Made by a program: the position numbers and the translations under genes. Below the pieces are notes generated by a model that made no database searches, was not told the DNA's origin, and saw only the letters and a program-made list of their open reading frames with translations. A stretch of DNA of 37,124 bases from Brevipalpus yothersi (taxonomy: Eukaryota > Arthropoda > Arachnida > Trombidiformes > Tenuipalpidae), in the NCBI GenBank assembly GCA_003956705.1, contig QZCP01000277.1, forward strand, positions 2,908 through 40,031. Direction: 5' to 3'. This document shows, piece by piece, positions 10,455-21,217 of the stretch (positions within the stretch are counted from its first letter, which is position 1; each line of letters opens with the position of its first letter).

Positions 10455-11214
10455 GTGATCTCTGTTGGATATACTGATACTGAGAAGAATTATCGTCTCT
10501 TTTACCCTGTTTCTCGCAAGGTTGAGATATCGAAGCATATGAAGTTCAATCAGCTCAATTTAATAGAACTGAGTGAGTCAAGAGCTCCTCAGAAAGTTGA
10601 CCCTGAAAAGATGATCTCACTTGATCTTGGTGAGGAGGTGACCTCTGAAAAGATTCCCGGAAGAGGAGAGGAGATTATTGATTCAATTCGAGCTTCTCTA
10701 GAGGTCAGAAATCAAGTCAATGATGAGCTCAATGGTGATGAGTTGGACCCCTACTCCGATCATTACTCAATCATATACGAGCCAATAGATGATTATGATG
10801 AGCCAGTGAGCTCCAGGTATAATTTACGAGATCAACCGAAAATGCCATTGCCAAGGTACTACTCATTGATAGTCTATCAGGAATCGAGCTCATATGAAGA
10901 AGCGATGAGCTCACCTGATAAAGAAGAATGGATGAAAGCTAAAGATGCTGAGATGGATTCTTTGAAAGAGAATGGTACATGGATACTCGTAGAAAGTGGA
11001 GCTCAGGGTAAACCAATCAGTTGCAAGTGGGTTTATAAGGTGAAGAGGCTACCTGATGGATCAATTGAGAGATTCCAAGCGAAAATAGTTGCTTGTGGCT
11101 AACCAAAATGATATGGTCGTGGATATGTTGAAACGTTTTCACCTGTTATTCGCTCTGACTCAGTAAGGATTATTCTAAGGATAGCTGCTCACTTCAAGAT
11201 GTCACCTAGTTTGA
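10455..11214 (+). pseudogene. copia integrase C-terminus and truncated reverse transcriptase
   Basis: Contains the linker SSRYNLRDQ and the start of the copia reverse transcriptase: SYEEAMSSPDKEEWMKAKDAE, WVYKVKRLPDGSIERF, then after a stop YGRGYVETFSPVIRSDSVR to about 11205. The palm domain with its catalytic YVDD motif and all of RNase H are absent. Confidence 0.8.
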
Positions 11215-11270
11215 ATAATTGGAAAACTATACTCATGATTTCCGATTGATTGAACAGATAGCAGTGGGAG

Positions 11271-11456
11271 TGTTGAAGAGGGCTCTCTGTCCACTCTCCT
11301 ATGCGGAGGTTAGTTCATCGAAACAGGTTCTACCTCATACTCACGTAGCCCTCTCTTCTATTAGTGAGCTCCAGCCCCTATTTAAGTTGGATCATTTTAA
11401 CTCTTAATACACTATTGTCTCACTTTGCCTTCTTAAATAAATCGAACATTTCCACA
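11271..11456 (+). repeat. 3' LTR
   Basis: 186 bp, TGTTGAAGAG...CACA; about ten substitutions relative to the 5' LTR and no length change. Contains AATAAA at 11436-11441. A short purine stretch (GTGGGAG) precedes it as possible polypurine tract. Confidence 0.9.
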
Positions 11457-11461
11457 AGAAC
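11457..11461. repeat. target-site duplication, right copy (AGAAC)
   Basis: Same five bases as 8114-8118, directly after the 3' LTR. Confidence 0.9.
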
Positions 11462-11702
11462 CATTCTGAAATGCCAAGTCACACATCTCAAAGAGAGCCA
11501 CACTTTCCTCTGAAATAGTATGATCTGTGCGGTGATTCTTGACATTCATATCCATTTGAGACAACAAAATCAGGTGGATATTCACTTGACTTGCCATCAC
11601 ACATCTCAGAAATGTCACAAAAATCATCAGCGGTTCGACGTTGTGTTCCATTATCTGCGAACATACATGTTAACTTATCGCAACATGATCCATTGTATCA
11701 TT

Positions 11703-12601
11703 CTAATTCTCCGTGAATCGAAACTCTCAAATGTTCTCGTAATCTCATAATCTTTCAAATTACTATAATCAGAACAAAAATCTTGAAATTTTTCTCACGA
11801 GCAGAAGAGATCTCCAATTTTTATGTTTGTCAGGATTTTTCCATGAAAATTCATTCTGAAAACTTGAAAAAAGCTTCCAGCGAGAATTGGGCACGCTCAG
11901 TAACCATGAGATTCCCCGAGCATCCTAAATGCATCATGCTAGATGCCTTCGCAATCTTTACTACTCTCACTCACTCTCTCTTCCTCTCGCTCTATGCGTT
12001 AAAATAGTTTGAATTCCCCTGAAATTCATCTTCGGGCAATCAAGGGCCTTAGTCCTGTTCAATCCGTGTCTCTCTGCTCTTTTGGGGTCAACCCTTCCAT
12101 CTAATTAAGCTCGAACAATTCTATTGTTCTACATAGAGAAATTCACCATTCTCTTGTCAGCTGCAAACCCAAAACTCTGGCAATATTGCTGCCTCACTCT
12201 TTAGGTTCGTGAGCCCGATTGCCATCCAGTCGGCCGGATAGGTTATCGAAGTGAATTCCACTCATTGATTTTGAAGCAAGTATATGGGAAACATTGGAAA
12301 AAAATCAGAAATTTTCATTCGAAGAAGAAGAAAAGAAGTAAACCAATCAGCAGGGATAAATAGGAGGCTGTTTCTGATCCTATGAAATATTTATTAATGG
12401 GTTTTCTCAAGGAGGTTGGTCCATAATTGTGAAACTGTTTGAGAGAGAATTATTTTGAGCATTTGAGCGCAGAGAGATGAGTGAGAGAGGATTGGTTGAA
12501 TGGAATTGAGGTCAATGAATGTGAGAGAAAGAGAAGGAATTTCCTCATAAACTCGAACTTTCATACCTGTAAGCTTTATGGAATGAAGCAAGGCGCTGCA
12601 T
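11703..12601. other. intergenic flank and 3' UTR of gene C
   Basis: The first part matches 4119-4560 and 16483-17250. Its TC tract near 11965-11995 is degraded (CTCACTCACTCTCTCTTCCTC). The second part (about 12180-12601) matches 1-470 and is the likely 3' UTR of C. No separate gene. Confidence 0.6.
12390..12395 (-). terminator. candidate poly(A) signal of gene C
   Basis: AATAAA on the minus strand about 210 bp after the gene C stop, at the same place as after gene A. Confidence 0.5.
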
Positions 12602-15040
12602 TCATAGCAAGCTCTCATTCATACGATGCCTTCTTGGGAGTTTCCCTCTAACAGAGAAGGGATTGTCATCAGATAGTACTTGTGACTCAAGCTGTACGCT
12701 GGATTCATGGCCACTGGCGTCACGTGATATTGAATGTACGGTAAATCTTGAAGTATGATCATCAATTATCTTTGAAAGGGATGGACTATTCCTTGGATAT
12801 ATGTGATAAATTCCAAAGATAACCAACAAGACTATAGGTGAGCCAACCAGAAAGTAGATCCAGATGGATGGAGATGAACCACTCTCTCTGTTGTGCAGGA
12901 ATTTTCATTTAAAATGTTTCCATCATCGTTTTACATTTTGGGAAATTTCTCACCTTGGTCTAGGTTGCCAATTAATTTCATGAGAGGGAAACTCTTGTTT
13001 AGTGTATGGATGAATTCTTGTTACCCCAGAACAATTTCGTGGACATCCTTCCGGTAGAGGAGTACATCGCTGTTTGACACACATATGATCCGGGGCACAC
13101 TCTGATCCATTAGGAACGAAAGTTGGATCTTCTTGAAGAAAACGATAGTATTTAGAAAGCGCTAAGAGGGCACACAGCTCCTGGCCCTCTCTCTGGCCAA
13201 CTGCCCACAGAGTTTCTCCTGGAAAGAACAATTCTGGATGAAAAACTTATATCTAGCTGGAAGCAACAAAGCTTACCGAAAAAATAACGAAATGATTTGG
13301 CTGTGGGTACAAAGTTACCTTCAAGATGACAGAAAATTTTACCACAATACATATCTCGTCCTTCACATGCATAGTGAGAAATATTTCCCCACCAGCTCTG
13401 AAAAGTTGGCCCACATCCTCCATATTTTCTACCATTCTCTGTGTTCAGCTTATAACAGGTATCTGATGCTACAGCACTATTTTTTAATGCCCATTCACAC
13501 ATATCTGAACGAGAGCCACACTTTCCTCTGAAACAGTATGATCTATGTGGTGATTCCTGGCACTTATAGCCATTTGAGACAACAAAATCAGGTGGACATT
13601 CACTTGACTTGCCATCACAAAGCTCAGGAATGTCACAAGAGTCATCAGCAGCTCGACATTGTGTTCCAGAGTCCATAAACATACATGTTAACTTATTGCA
13701 ACACGGGCCATTGTAACATTTTGATCCTTCAGTTAGCCTGCAGTTATCACAGCATCTCTGACATTCTTGTGTGACACAATCACATTCCTCTCCATCATCA
13801 ACCCAGCCATTACCACAACGTGGCTTTTTAGGCTCTATTTTCCTTTTCAAGCATGCAAGATAATTTCTCACCCTTTTTTGCATCGTTTCCTTGCTGCAGT
13901 TAGAAAATTTCATGCTTGCGTTTCGCTCCGTGGAATTCTGATCCATTATCCACCTGTGACCTTCACCAGGATCGCAAACTGTTCTATCGATATCAGAAAG
14001 CCCCATATTGGATCCAAGACCATAGAGAAGGCGCCACAATATTTCAATTCTTTTGAAATATTTGCGCTGAATGTTTATGAAAATTCCGTTGGGACCCGTG
14101 CAGAAACCAGAACGATAAGTTGTAACAGACGAATCTTCATCTACGAAGAATCGAAGTTGAATCAAGCAATCTTCCATCAACTCGAAGATTAGAGAATACA
14201 ACATTGACACAAATTTTGTGATGTTTCTAATGTGCCCTTCTAAAGCTTCTACTCACTTTCGCCCAATAAAATGACAGCATTGATGGTATTCTTTTTATCA
14301 TAATTTTGGTACCGCTCACGGTAAAAAGTATAGATGACATCATCAGTCAAGTTGGTTTCAGGCTCCAAAACTTGTGTCCAGCCTTCATATATTGCCAACA
14401 AATTGAGATCCACTAAGTAATTGTTAACTTCGTTGATATAGTTCTGCAAAGTAGGATCAATATCCAATTCTGGTGTATTATTGAGAAACAATTTGGACAA
14501 GACAAACTTGATGGTTATGTAGCCAGTCTCATTTTCGAAAAGCTCTCCATATTCTGGAAGTGGCTTGAGGAATCTATAACTTAGATCATCATCTTTGGCA
14601 GTCTCCGTTCCCTGCTCCTTATCTGACAGCACTTTAGCACTTGTCTCAGTAGAATCATTCTCTAGCTCATATTTCTTAATAATGTGTTGTCCTGATTTGC
14701 TTCCACTTTTCGGTTCTATTCCAAACTGATATCTAGTGCTTAGAAAATTTCCTCTAACTTCATGACTACATTTCACAAACGAAGCAACCTCCCAATCTGA
14801 GTAATCATTGCCTTTTCTGAGTATAAAACATTCACATTCCCTGGCATCAGCAATACGACAGAATGGAGCTTCTCGAAGGGGTAATAATATTGTTTCACCA
14901 TTGACAACAATTCTGAGGATTGGCCTTTTCTCTCCATCTGTAGTTATCCAATCAAGCGAATCGGGATCAATAATTTCAACGTGAGACAATGCCAGGACTA
15001 ACAACATTGAGATTGGGAATAAAATTCTCATCATTCTCAT
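12602..15040 (-). CDS. gene C: ADAM-like membrane pseudoprotease (subfamily I)
   Basis: Exons 15040-14257, 14140-13277, 13218-12954 and 12887-12602; introns 116, 58 and 66 bp; 732 residues. Signal peptide and pro-domain-like part in exon 1; exon 2 starts NEDSSVTTYRSGFC, carries YGLGS in place of HExxH, and holds the disintegrin domain with RAADDSCDIPE. The exon-3 start (GETLWAVGQREGQELC) belongs to the C/D/H type and is unlike A and B. One base less than in A near the end of exon 4 shifts the last residues, so the tail ends KLPRRHRMNESLL instead of SQKA. Apart from this the frame is intact. A role in binding rather than proteolysis is inferred. Confidence 0.88.
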
Positions 15041-15170
15041 GCAAAGCCTTTATTACTAAAGCTCTCGGCTTGGCGAATAATAACTTTCACAATTCAAGTT
15101 GCTACTGATTAGTAGATTCTTTTCAACAACAAACTCGAAATCGATCTTTGATATCACCACCCTGATATTT

Positions 15171-15247
15171 TTCTAACAATGCTGGCTAACCATGATTCAG
15201 AATCCTATTCTTCAATAATGCTCTCAATACCCGCGCAATTTGATGCC
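15171..15247 (-). promoter_or_regulatory. conserved upstream block of subfamily I
   Basis: Same block as upstream of A. The palindrome is imperfect here (CTATTCTTCAATAATG). CCCGCGCAATT is kept. Confidence 0.4.
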
Positions 15248-15462
15248 AAATATTCTCATTGTGACTGTGTTTCATTCTCACATTTGAATGATACTTGTCA
15301 GGCCATTTCTGATCATCATTCATTTGAAATCTCAAATTCAGGTCCGAACCCTGCTACTCAGTATGATGGGAGAAGAGGATAAGATATTGATTTGAATCAA
15401 ATCTTTGAGGTCTGTTGTTATTATCATTGGCAGAGGTAAACATATTCATGCTTGATTTGAAT

Positions 15463-15630
15463 TTGTTGGATTGATCGTGAATTTTTCTTGATCAGGTTTC
15501 CCACTCCAGCTGAGTTAAGAAATACTTCTCTCAACTGTGAGGAATTGTTGAATTGATTGTCTTCCATGAATTTCTCTTGATCAGGGTTCCTCCTCCAGCT
15601 GAGTTGAGGAATCTCTTTCTCAACTGTGAA
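15463..15630. repeat. two-copy tandem repeat of about 85 bp
   Basis: Two diverged copies of a unit containing CTTGATCAGG, CTCCAGCTGAGTT and TCTCAACTGTGA. A single reverse-oriented copy lies upstream of gene H at about 25110-25190. Confidence 0.6.
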
Positions 15631-15724
15631 AAGCTCCACTGTAGTCGAGTTTTCCAAGGCTGTAGTGGTTCGTGGTGGATTTGTCTAGAAGAGGCCAAGC
15701 TATTTATCTATTCATACCTTAGCC

Positions 15725-16482
15725 TGGGTTGTGAATCTATTTCATGTGCCGGAAACTTTTGTTTAGTGTATGAATGGATTCTTGGTACCCAAGGACAATT
15801 TCGTGGACATCCTTCAGGTAGAGGAGTATATTTCTGCTTGATACACATATGATCTGGAGCACATTCTGATACATTAGGTGGGAAAGTTGTATCTTCTCGC
15901 GAGAATTGATAGTAAAAATATAGTTGTATGAACCCCCCAAAGTTGAATGATCTGCTGACATTACTCTCCTTCCGAAGAAACATAGAATTTGAGCAATTTT
16001 CTGCTTGCCGTGAAATCTCAAACCTTACGAAAAAAGAAACGGGAAGATTTCGGTGTGTATGAATATCTTCCTTGCTTGCCTCCCTCTGAATGACAATGAT
16101 TTTTACCACAATACACATCTGATCCACGACATACATGGTATATCTTACATTAGATAACTCTGGAAAGTTGGCTCACATCCTCCATAATGGTTGCCCTCCT
16201 CTCGTTTCAGCTTATAACAGCTATCTGATGCTACAGTACTATTTTGGAATGTCCATTCACACATATCTGAACGAGAGCCACACTTTCCTCTGAAATAGTG
16301 TGATCTGTGCGGTGATTCTTGGCATTCATATCCATTGAAAACAACGAAATTAGATGGACATTCACTTGATTTGCCATCACACAGCTCAGGAATGTCACAA
16401 GAGTCATCAGCTGCTCAACATTGTTCTCCAGAATACATAAACATACATGTTAACTTATCGTAACAAGGTCCATTGTATCATT
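15725..16482 (-). pseudogene. relic P3 of an ADAM-like gene (parts of exons 2 and 3)
   Basis: The minus strand from 16482 encodes half a disintegrin domain and the Cys-rich domain through MYCGKNHCH, then an exon 3 with REDTTFPPNVSECAPDH. Damage: TGA at 16415-16417 in place of the Arg of QCR, Cys changed near 16295 (SHYF), and a Cys changed to Tyr in exon 3 (KQKYTPL). No exon 4 or exon 1 is present. The 5' edge is the same broken codon as in P1 and P2. Its exon-3 start (SNVSRSFNFGGFIQLYFYYQ) is a further version of the variable segment. Confidence 0.8.
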
Positions 16483-16689
16483 CTAATCCTCCGTGAATCT
16501 ATACTCTCGAATGTCCTCGTAATCTCATAATCTTCCAATTGACTATGATCAGAACAGAAATCTTAAAAATTTTCTCACGAGCAAAAGAGATCTCCATTTC
16601 TTTATGTTTGTCAGGATTTTTTCATGAAAATTCATTCTGAAAGCTTGAAAAAAGCTTCCAGCGAGAATTGGGCTCGCTCAATGACCTTA

Positions 16690-17065
16690 AGATTCCAGAA
16701 ACTCCACAAATGCATGGGAAAAAGGTTTTTCGCGGTGGATCAGATTGTCCTATTCTTAGGTTGTGATCCGAACTTCTCTGAAATATTGTTTGTTGCCCTA
16801 TGAGTCGATGAAAATTCACTCGGTTGGATGTTTTGGGGCAGGAATTCCAATTTATTCTGCAATTCTTGATCGGAAGAATACAATACTCGTCATCAATGTC
16901 TTTTTCACCAAGTTTAGGTAAAATAATCAATTACATTTGTGAGCAAAAACTCTGCCCCCCTCGATGAAGCCTCAGCTTCTATGCTTTTTCAATCACTTTG
17001 GGTTCTCTTTTCATTTATATTTGATCTTATTTATGTATCCTTTTGCCTTCGATGTTTTCCACACA
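16690..17065. repeat. about 370 bp of inserted sequence of unknown origin
   Basis: Absent from the matching places at 4325 and 11914. Both edges carry ATTCCAG. Its part at 16917-16939 matches the first bases of the window, so gene A's flank once carried it too. One reading frame on the minus strand is open for about 100 codons, but I do not recognise the protein. Confidence 0.45.
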
Positions 17066-17090
17066 TTCCAGAGTCCTTTGGAATCTTCAC

Positions 17091-17091
<1 letters not shown>

Positions 17092-17123
<32 letters not shown>
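17092..17123. repeat. (CT)n microsatellite
   Basis: About 16 CT units in the same flank position as 4384-4438. Confidence 0.95.
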
Positions 17124-17128
<5 letters not shown>

Positions 17129-17731
17129 ACGCGTTAACATAGTTTGAGTCCCCCTGAAATTTATCTTCGGGCAATCAAAGGCCTTAGTCTTGTTCAATCC
17201 ATGTCTCTGCTCTTCTGGGGCCAAGCTTTCCACCTAATTAAGCTCGAACAATTCCATTGTTCTGCATAGAGAAATTGATCCTTCTCTTGTCAGCTGCAAC
17301 CCCGAAACTCAATCGATTTATATTTTCATTTTTCGTTCCTTGATAAACATCCTCTTGTATATCAAGAGACGAGTCACTAGAAATGGCACTATTGCCGTCT
17401 CACTTTTTAGGTTCGTGAGTCTGATAGCCGTCCAGTCGGCCGGATAGGTTATCGAAGTGAATTCCACGCGTTCTAATCCTTCCACAAGTTGGAGCCTGAG
17501 TTTGACGATTATACCACTGATGCGAAAAGCTGAGAGAGAAACCCGATTTCTTATTATAAAATGGCCAAGCAGCTTTCAGAGGTCGTACTGATCTTCTCTT
17601 TGCTGAAATTTCGAAGCGAGCATATGGGAAACATTGAAACCTAATCACAACTTTCTATTGAAAGAAGAAAAAAAGAAGTTAGCCTAGATTAGGGGGGATA
17701 AAAAGGAGGCTGTTTCTGATCTTATGAAAAA

Positions 17732-17737
17732 TTTATT
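17732..17737 (-). terminator. candidate poly(A) signal of gene D
   Basis: AATAAA on the minus strand, matching the signals after A and C. It lies about 400 bp from the premature stop of D. Confidence 0.45.
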
Positions 17738-18132
17738 GATAGTTTTTCTCATAGAAGGTTTCCATAGTTATGAAATTGTTTGTGGGAAAATTATTCTGAA
17801 AATTTGAACGCAGTGAGATGTTCGAGAGAGGATCGGTTGGATAGAATTGAGGCCAAAGAATGTGAGAAAAACAGAAGGAATTTCCTCATAGACTCAAACA
17901 TGAATACCTGTAAACTTTATAATATGGAATGAAGCAAGAAGCTGCAAGCCGCAAAAGCTCTCAATCATACGATATCTCCTGGGAAACTTTTCTTCTAACA
18001 GAGAACTGATTATCATCAGATAATACTTGTGACTCAAGCTGCATGCTAGATGTACGGCCTTTGCCGTCACGTGATTTAGAAGGTACGGTAAATCTTGAAG
18101 TGTGATCATCACTTATCTTTGAAAGGGATGAA

Positions 18133-20386
18133 CTATTTTTTTGGATAAATGTAATAAATTCCAAAGATAACCAACAAGACTATAGGTGAGCCAACCAGAA
18201 AGTAGATCCAGATGGATGGAGATGAACCACTCTCTCTGTTGTGCAGGAATTTTCATTTAAAATGTTTCAATCATCGTTTTACATTTTGGGAAATTTCTCA
18301 CCTTGGTGTAGGTTGCCAATTAATTTCATGAGATGGAAACTCTCGTTTAGTGTATGGATGAATTCTTGTTACCCCAGGACAATTTCGTGGACATCCTTCC
18401 GGTAGAGGAGTACATCGCTGTTTGACGCACATATGATCTGGGGCACACTCTGATCCATTAGGAACGAAAGTTGGATCTTCTTGAAGAAAACGATAGTATT
18501 TAGAAAGCCCTAAGAAGGCACACAGCTCCTGGCCTTCTCTCTGGCCAACTGCCCGCAAAGTTTGTCCTGGAAAGAACAATCCTGGATGAAAAACTTATAT
18601 CTAGCTGGAAGCAACAAAGCTTACCGAAAAAATAACGAAATGATTTGGCTGTTGGTAGAGAGTTCCCTTCAAGATGACAGAAAATTTTACCACAATACAT
18701 ATCTGGTGCTTTACATGCATAGTTCAACATATCACTTCTATATCTCTGAAAAGTTGGCCCACATCCCCCATAGTCTGTGCCGTTCCTTGTATTCAGCTTA
18801 TAGCAGGTATCTGATGCAACAGAAGCATTCTGTAATGTCCATTCGCACATATCTGAACGAGAGCCACACTTTCCTCTGAAACAGTATGATCTGTGTGGTG
18901 ATTCTTGGCATTCATATCCATCGGAAACAACAAAATCAGGTGGACATTCACTTGATTTGCCATCACACAGCTCAGGAATGTCACAAGAGTCATCAGCAGC
19001 TCGACATTGTGTTCCAGATTCCATAAACATACATGTTAACTTATTGCAACATGGTCCATTGTAACATTTTGATCCTTTAGTTAGCCTGCAGTTATCACAG
19101 CATCTCTGACATTCTTGTGTGACACAATCACATTCCTCTCCATCATCAACCCAGCCATTACCACAACGTGGCTTTTCAGGCTCTATTTTCCTTCTCAAGC
19201 ATGCAAGATGCTTTTTCACCCTATTTTGCATCACTTCCTTGCTGCAGTTAGACCATCCCATGCTTGCGTTTCGCTCCTTGGGATTCCTATCCATTATCCA
19301 TCTATAATCTTCACCAGGATCACACACTGTCCTATTGATCGGTGGAAGCCCAATGTTTATTCCAAGACCATAGAGAAGGCGCCACACTAGTCCGTATTCG
19401 TCCTCGTCCAGAGTGCTCACGAAAATCCCACTAGGGCCCGAGCAAAAACCATCGTCAATAGCTCCAAGATAGAATTTTCTATCTACAAAGAATTGAAATG
19501 GAACCGAACAATCTATTATCAACTCAAAGATAAGGAAACGCAACGGAGCCACATATTTTGTGTTGAAATGTGAGGTTTCTAATGTGCCCCAGAGAAGCTC
19601 CTACTCACATTCGCCTAATAAAATGACCGCATTGACGGTATTCTCTTTATCATAATTTTCGTACCGCTCACGGTTGAAAGCAAAGATGACATCATTAGTC
19701 AGGTTTGTTTCAGGTTCCAAAGCTTGTGTCCAGCCTTCATATATCGCCAACAAATTGAGATCCATTAAGTATTGATTAGCATTGTTGATGTAGTTCTGCA
19801 GAGTCTGTTCAATATCTGGTGTTTGATTGACAACCAACTTAGACACGACAAACTTGACGGTCATGTAACCAGTCTCATTTTCGAAAAGCTCTCCATATTC
19901 TGAAAGTGGCTTGAGGAATCCATAACTTAGATCAGCATCTTTGGCAGTCTCCTCTCCCTGCTTCTTATCTGACAGCACTTCAGCACTTGTCTCAGTAGGA
20001 TCATTCTCTAGCTCATATTTCTTAATAATGTGTTGTCCTGATTTGCTTCCACTTTTCGGTTCTATTCCGAACTGATATCTAGTGCTTAGAAAATTTCCTC
20101 TAACCTCATGATCACATTTCACAAACGAAGCAACCTCCCATTCTGAGTAATCATTGCCTTTTCTGAGTATAAAGCATTCACATTCCCTGGCATCAGCAAG
20201 ATGACAAAAAGGAGCTTCTCGAAGGGGTAATAATATTGTTTCACCATTGACAACAATACTGAGAATTGGCCTTTTCTCTCCATCTGTAGTTATCCAATCA
20301 AGCGAATCGGGATCAATAATCTCTATGTGAGACAATACCAGGACTAACAGCATTGAGATGGAAAATAAAATTTTCATCATTTTCAT
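18133..20386 (-). CDS. gene D: ADAM-like membrane pseudoprotease with truncated tail (subfamily I)
   Basis: Exons 20386-19609, 19482-18625, 18566-18302 and 18235-18133; introns 126, 58 and 66 bp; 667 residues as read. Exon 1 starts MKMMKILFSI; the triplet TTG upstream is not needed. Exon 2 carries YGLGI at the lost active site and the disintegrin loop RAADDSCDIPE. The exon-3 start GQTLRAVGQREGQELC matches C and H. In exon 4 the transmembrane helix is intact, but a run of seven A's (plus strand T at 18136-18142) has one base more than the relatives, so the protein stops at YPKK right after the membrane. Downstream the old tail remains readable in another frame to 17961. Either a tailless form, a recent null change, or a homopolymer sequencing error. 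Confidence 0.85.
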
Positions 20387-20805
20387 ACCGAGCAATTATC
20401 AAAAAAAGCTTTTGGCTTGGTGAATAATATCTTTCACAATTCAAGTTGCTACTGATTAATAGATTCTATTCAAAAACAAACTCGAAATCAATCTCTCATA
20501 TCACCACCCTGATATTTTTCTAACAATGCTGGCAAACAATGATTCAGAATCTTATTCTTGAATAACGCTCTCAATACCCGCGCAATTTGAGGCCAAATAT
20601 TTTTCTGTTCTCAACTGTCTTTTATTATCAGATTTGAATGTCAGTATTCATTGTATTTTGTATTTGTCAGTTCATTTTTGATCATCATGCAATTGAAGTC
20701 TAGAATTCACGTCCGAACATTGTAACTCAGTAGGATCAAAAGAGAAGATATGTGTTCAATTCAAATCAGATTTTTGAGGTCCATTTGTTATTATCACTCC
20801 TGCAG
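18302..20805 (-). repeat. inverted duplication, left arm (gene D exons 1-3 and upstream)
   Basis: Matches 25235-27722 in opposite orientation, including about 400 bp of non-coding upstream sequence. Exon 4 of D and H are much less alike, so the clear homology ends near exon 3. Confidence 0.75.
20514..20594 (-). promoter_or_regulatory. conserved upstream block of subfamily I
   Basis: Copy upstream of gene D with TTATTCTTGAATAACGC in place of the perfect palindrome; CCCGCGCAATT kept. Confidence 0.4.
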
Positions 20806-20880
20806 CTCATGTACATTATATCACGTATGGGAATATCATTCACTGTTTCAGATGGGGAAATCATCATTTTTCGCAAGGAA

Positions 20881-20950
20881 TCCTAAAGAACCATGATTCA
20901 GAATCTTCGAACAATAATCTGGATAACCCGCACAACTTGAAAACTTGAAA
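20881..20950 (-). promoter_or_regulatory. weak second copy of the upstream block
   Basis: AACCATGATTCAGAATCTTC and ACCCGCACAACTTG recall the block at 20514-20594 but are diverged. It may be left over from an extra duplicated promoter. Confidence 0.25.
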
Positions 20951-21217
20951 ATTTCATTGCTTTTCCTCTAGTTTTTCTTCAAGTACCTTGAAAGATACTT
21001 GTCAATACCTCACTGATTTTGAGGCAATGAAGGATCCACATTTCTGTCTGATCTTGGTCTCTCTCACACTATTAGTGTGCCTAACATTTGGCACAATAAA
21101 TATCTCCTCTGATCAAGCGCTATCACACAATCTAGCTTTAGTAAAACAGCAATCATTCATTTGGGAAATTATGACAGATTACTAAGCATTTCTTCTTTCT
21201 CAGTTAGCATATGGTTT

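Larger units (their letters stand above)
8119..11456 (+). mobile_element. Ty1/copia LTR retrotransposon, defective
   Basis: A 3338-bp element with 186-bp LTRs, TG...CA ends and AGAAC target duplications. Internal order is gag, zinc knuckle, aspartic protease, integrase, reverse transcriptase start, which is the Ty1/copia order. The frame is broken several times (near 8925, stops at 9496, 9568-9570, 9976 and 10348, and others) and about 1.5 kb or more of reverse transcriptase and all RNase H are missing before the 3' LTR. I count about ten differences between the LTRs, so the insertion is not recent. The element is unusually rich in the hexamer GAGCTC. Confidence 0.93.
7746..11702 (-). pseudogene. 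relic P2 of an ADAM-like gene, split by a copia element
   Basis: Two pieces on the minus strand, 11702-11457 and 8118-7746, are continuous once the retrotransposon and one copy of its 5-bp target duplication are set aside. The first piece holds disintegrin and early Cys-rich sequence; the second holds the rest of exon 2 (GGCGPTFQSY-type segment and a decayed YCGRNHCH) and a degraded exon 3. Inactivating marks are the shared Cys-to-Tyr change near 11515 and a TGA just after CGSL (about 11490). It starts at the same broken CYNG codon as P1 and P3. It was dead before the element landed, since the Cys change is shared with P1. Confidence 0.8.
15041..15724 (-). other. upstream region of gene C
   Basis: Holds the conserved upstream block and, farther out, a two-copy repeat. 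Beyond about 15250 it differs from the region upstream of A and B and instead matches, in reverse, the sequence upstream of gene H (25040-25400). No gene seen. Confidence 0.55.
16483..18132. other. intergenic flank between relic P3 and gene D
   Basis: Mostly homologous to the flanks at 4119-4571 and 11703-12601, with extra sequence at about 16690-17065, a (TC)n tract, and the probable 3' UTR of gene D including the former tail-coding sequence (18132 down to about 17961), which is now out of frame. Confidence 0.55.
20387..21217 (-). other. upstream region of gene D and downstream flank of gene E
   Basis: 20387 to about 20805 is the inverted copy of the sequence upstream of gene H (about 25235-25619). 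20805-21217 includes a second weak copy of the upstream block and sequence partly shared with the flanks downstream of G. No gene supported. Confidence 0.5.

Noticed and set aside
13238..13531. Plus-strand frames repeated opposite exon 2 of many genes (also near 1080, 5181, 18562, 1618 and 13767)
   Set aside because: They are mirror frames of the Cys-rich and disintegrin exons and recur only because those exons are conserved.
20988..21185. Plus-strand 65-codon frame with a hydrophobic stretch (CLILVSLTLLVCLTFG), possibly a small secreted protein
   Set aside because: Part of it matches non-coding spacer downstream of G without an open frame there; no support for a gene.
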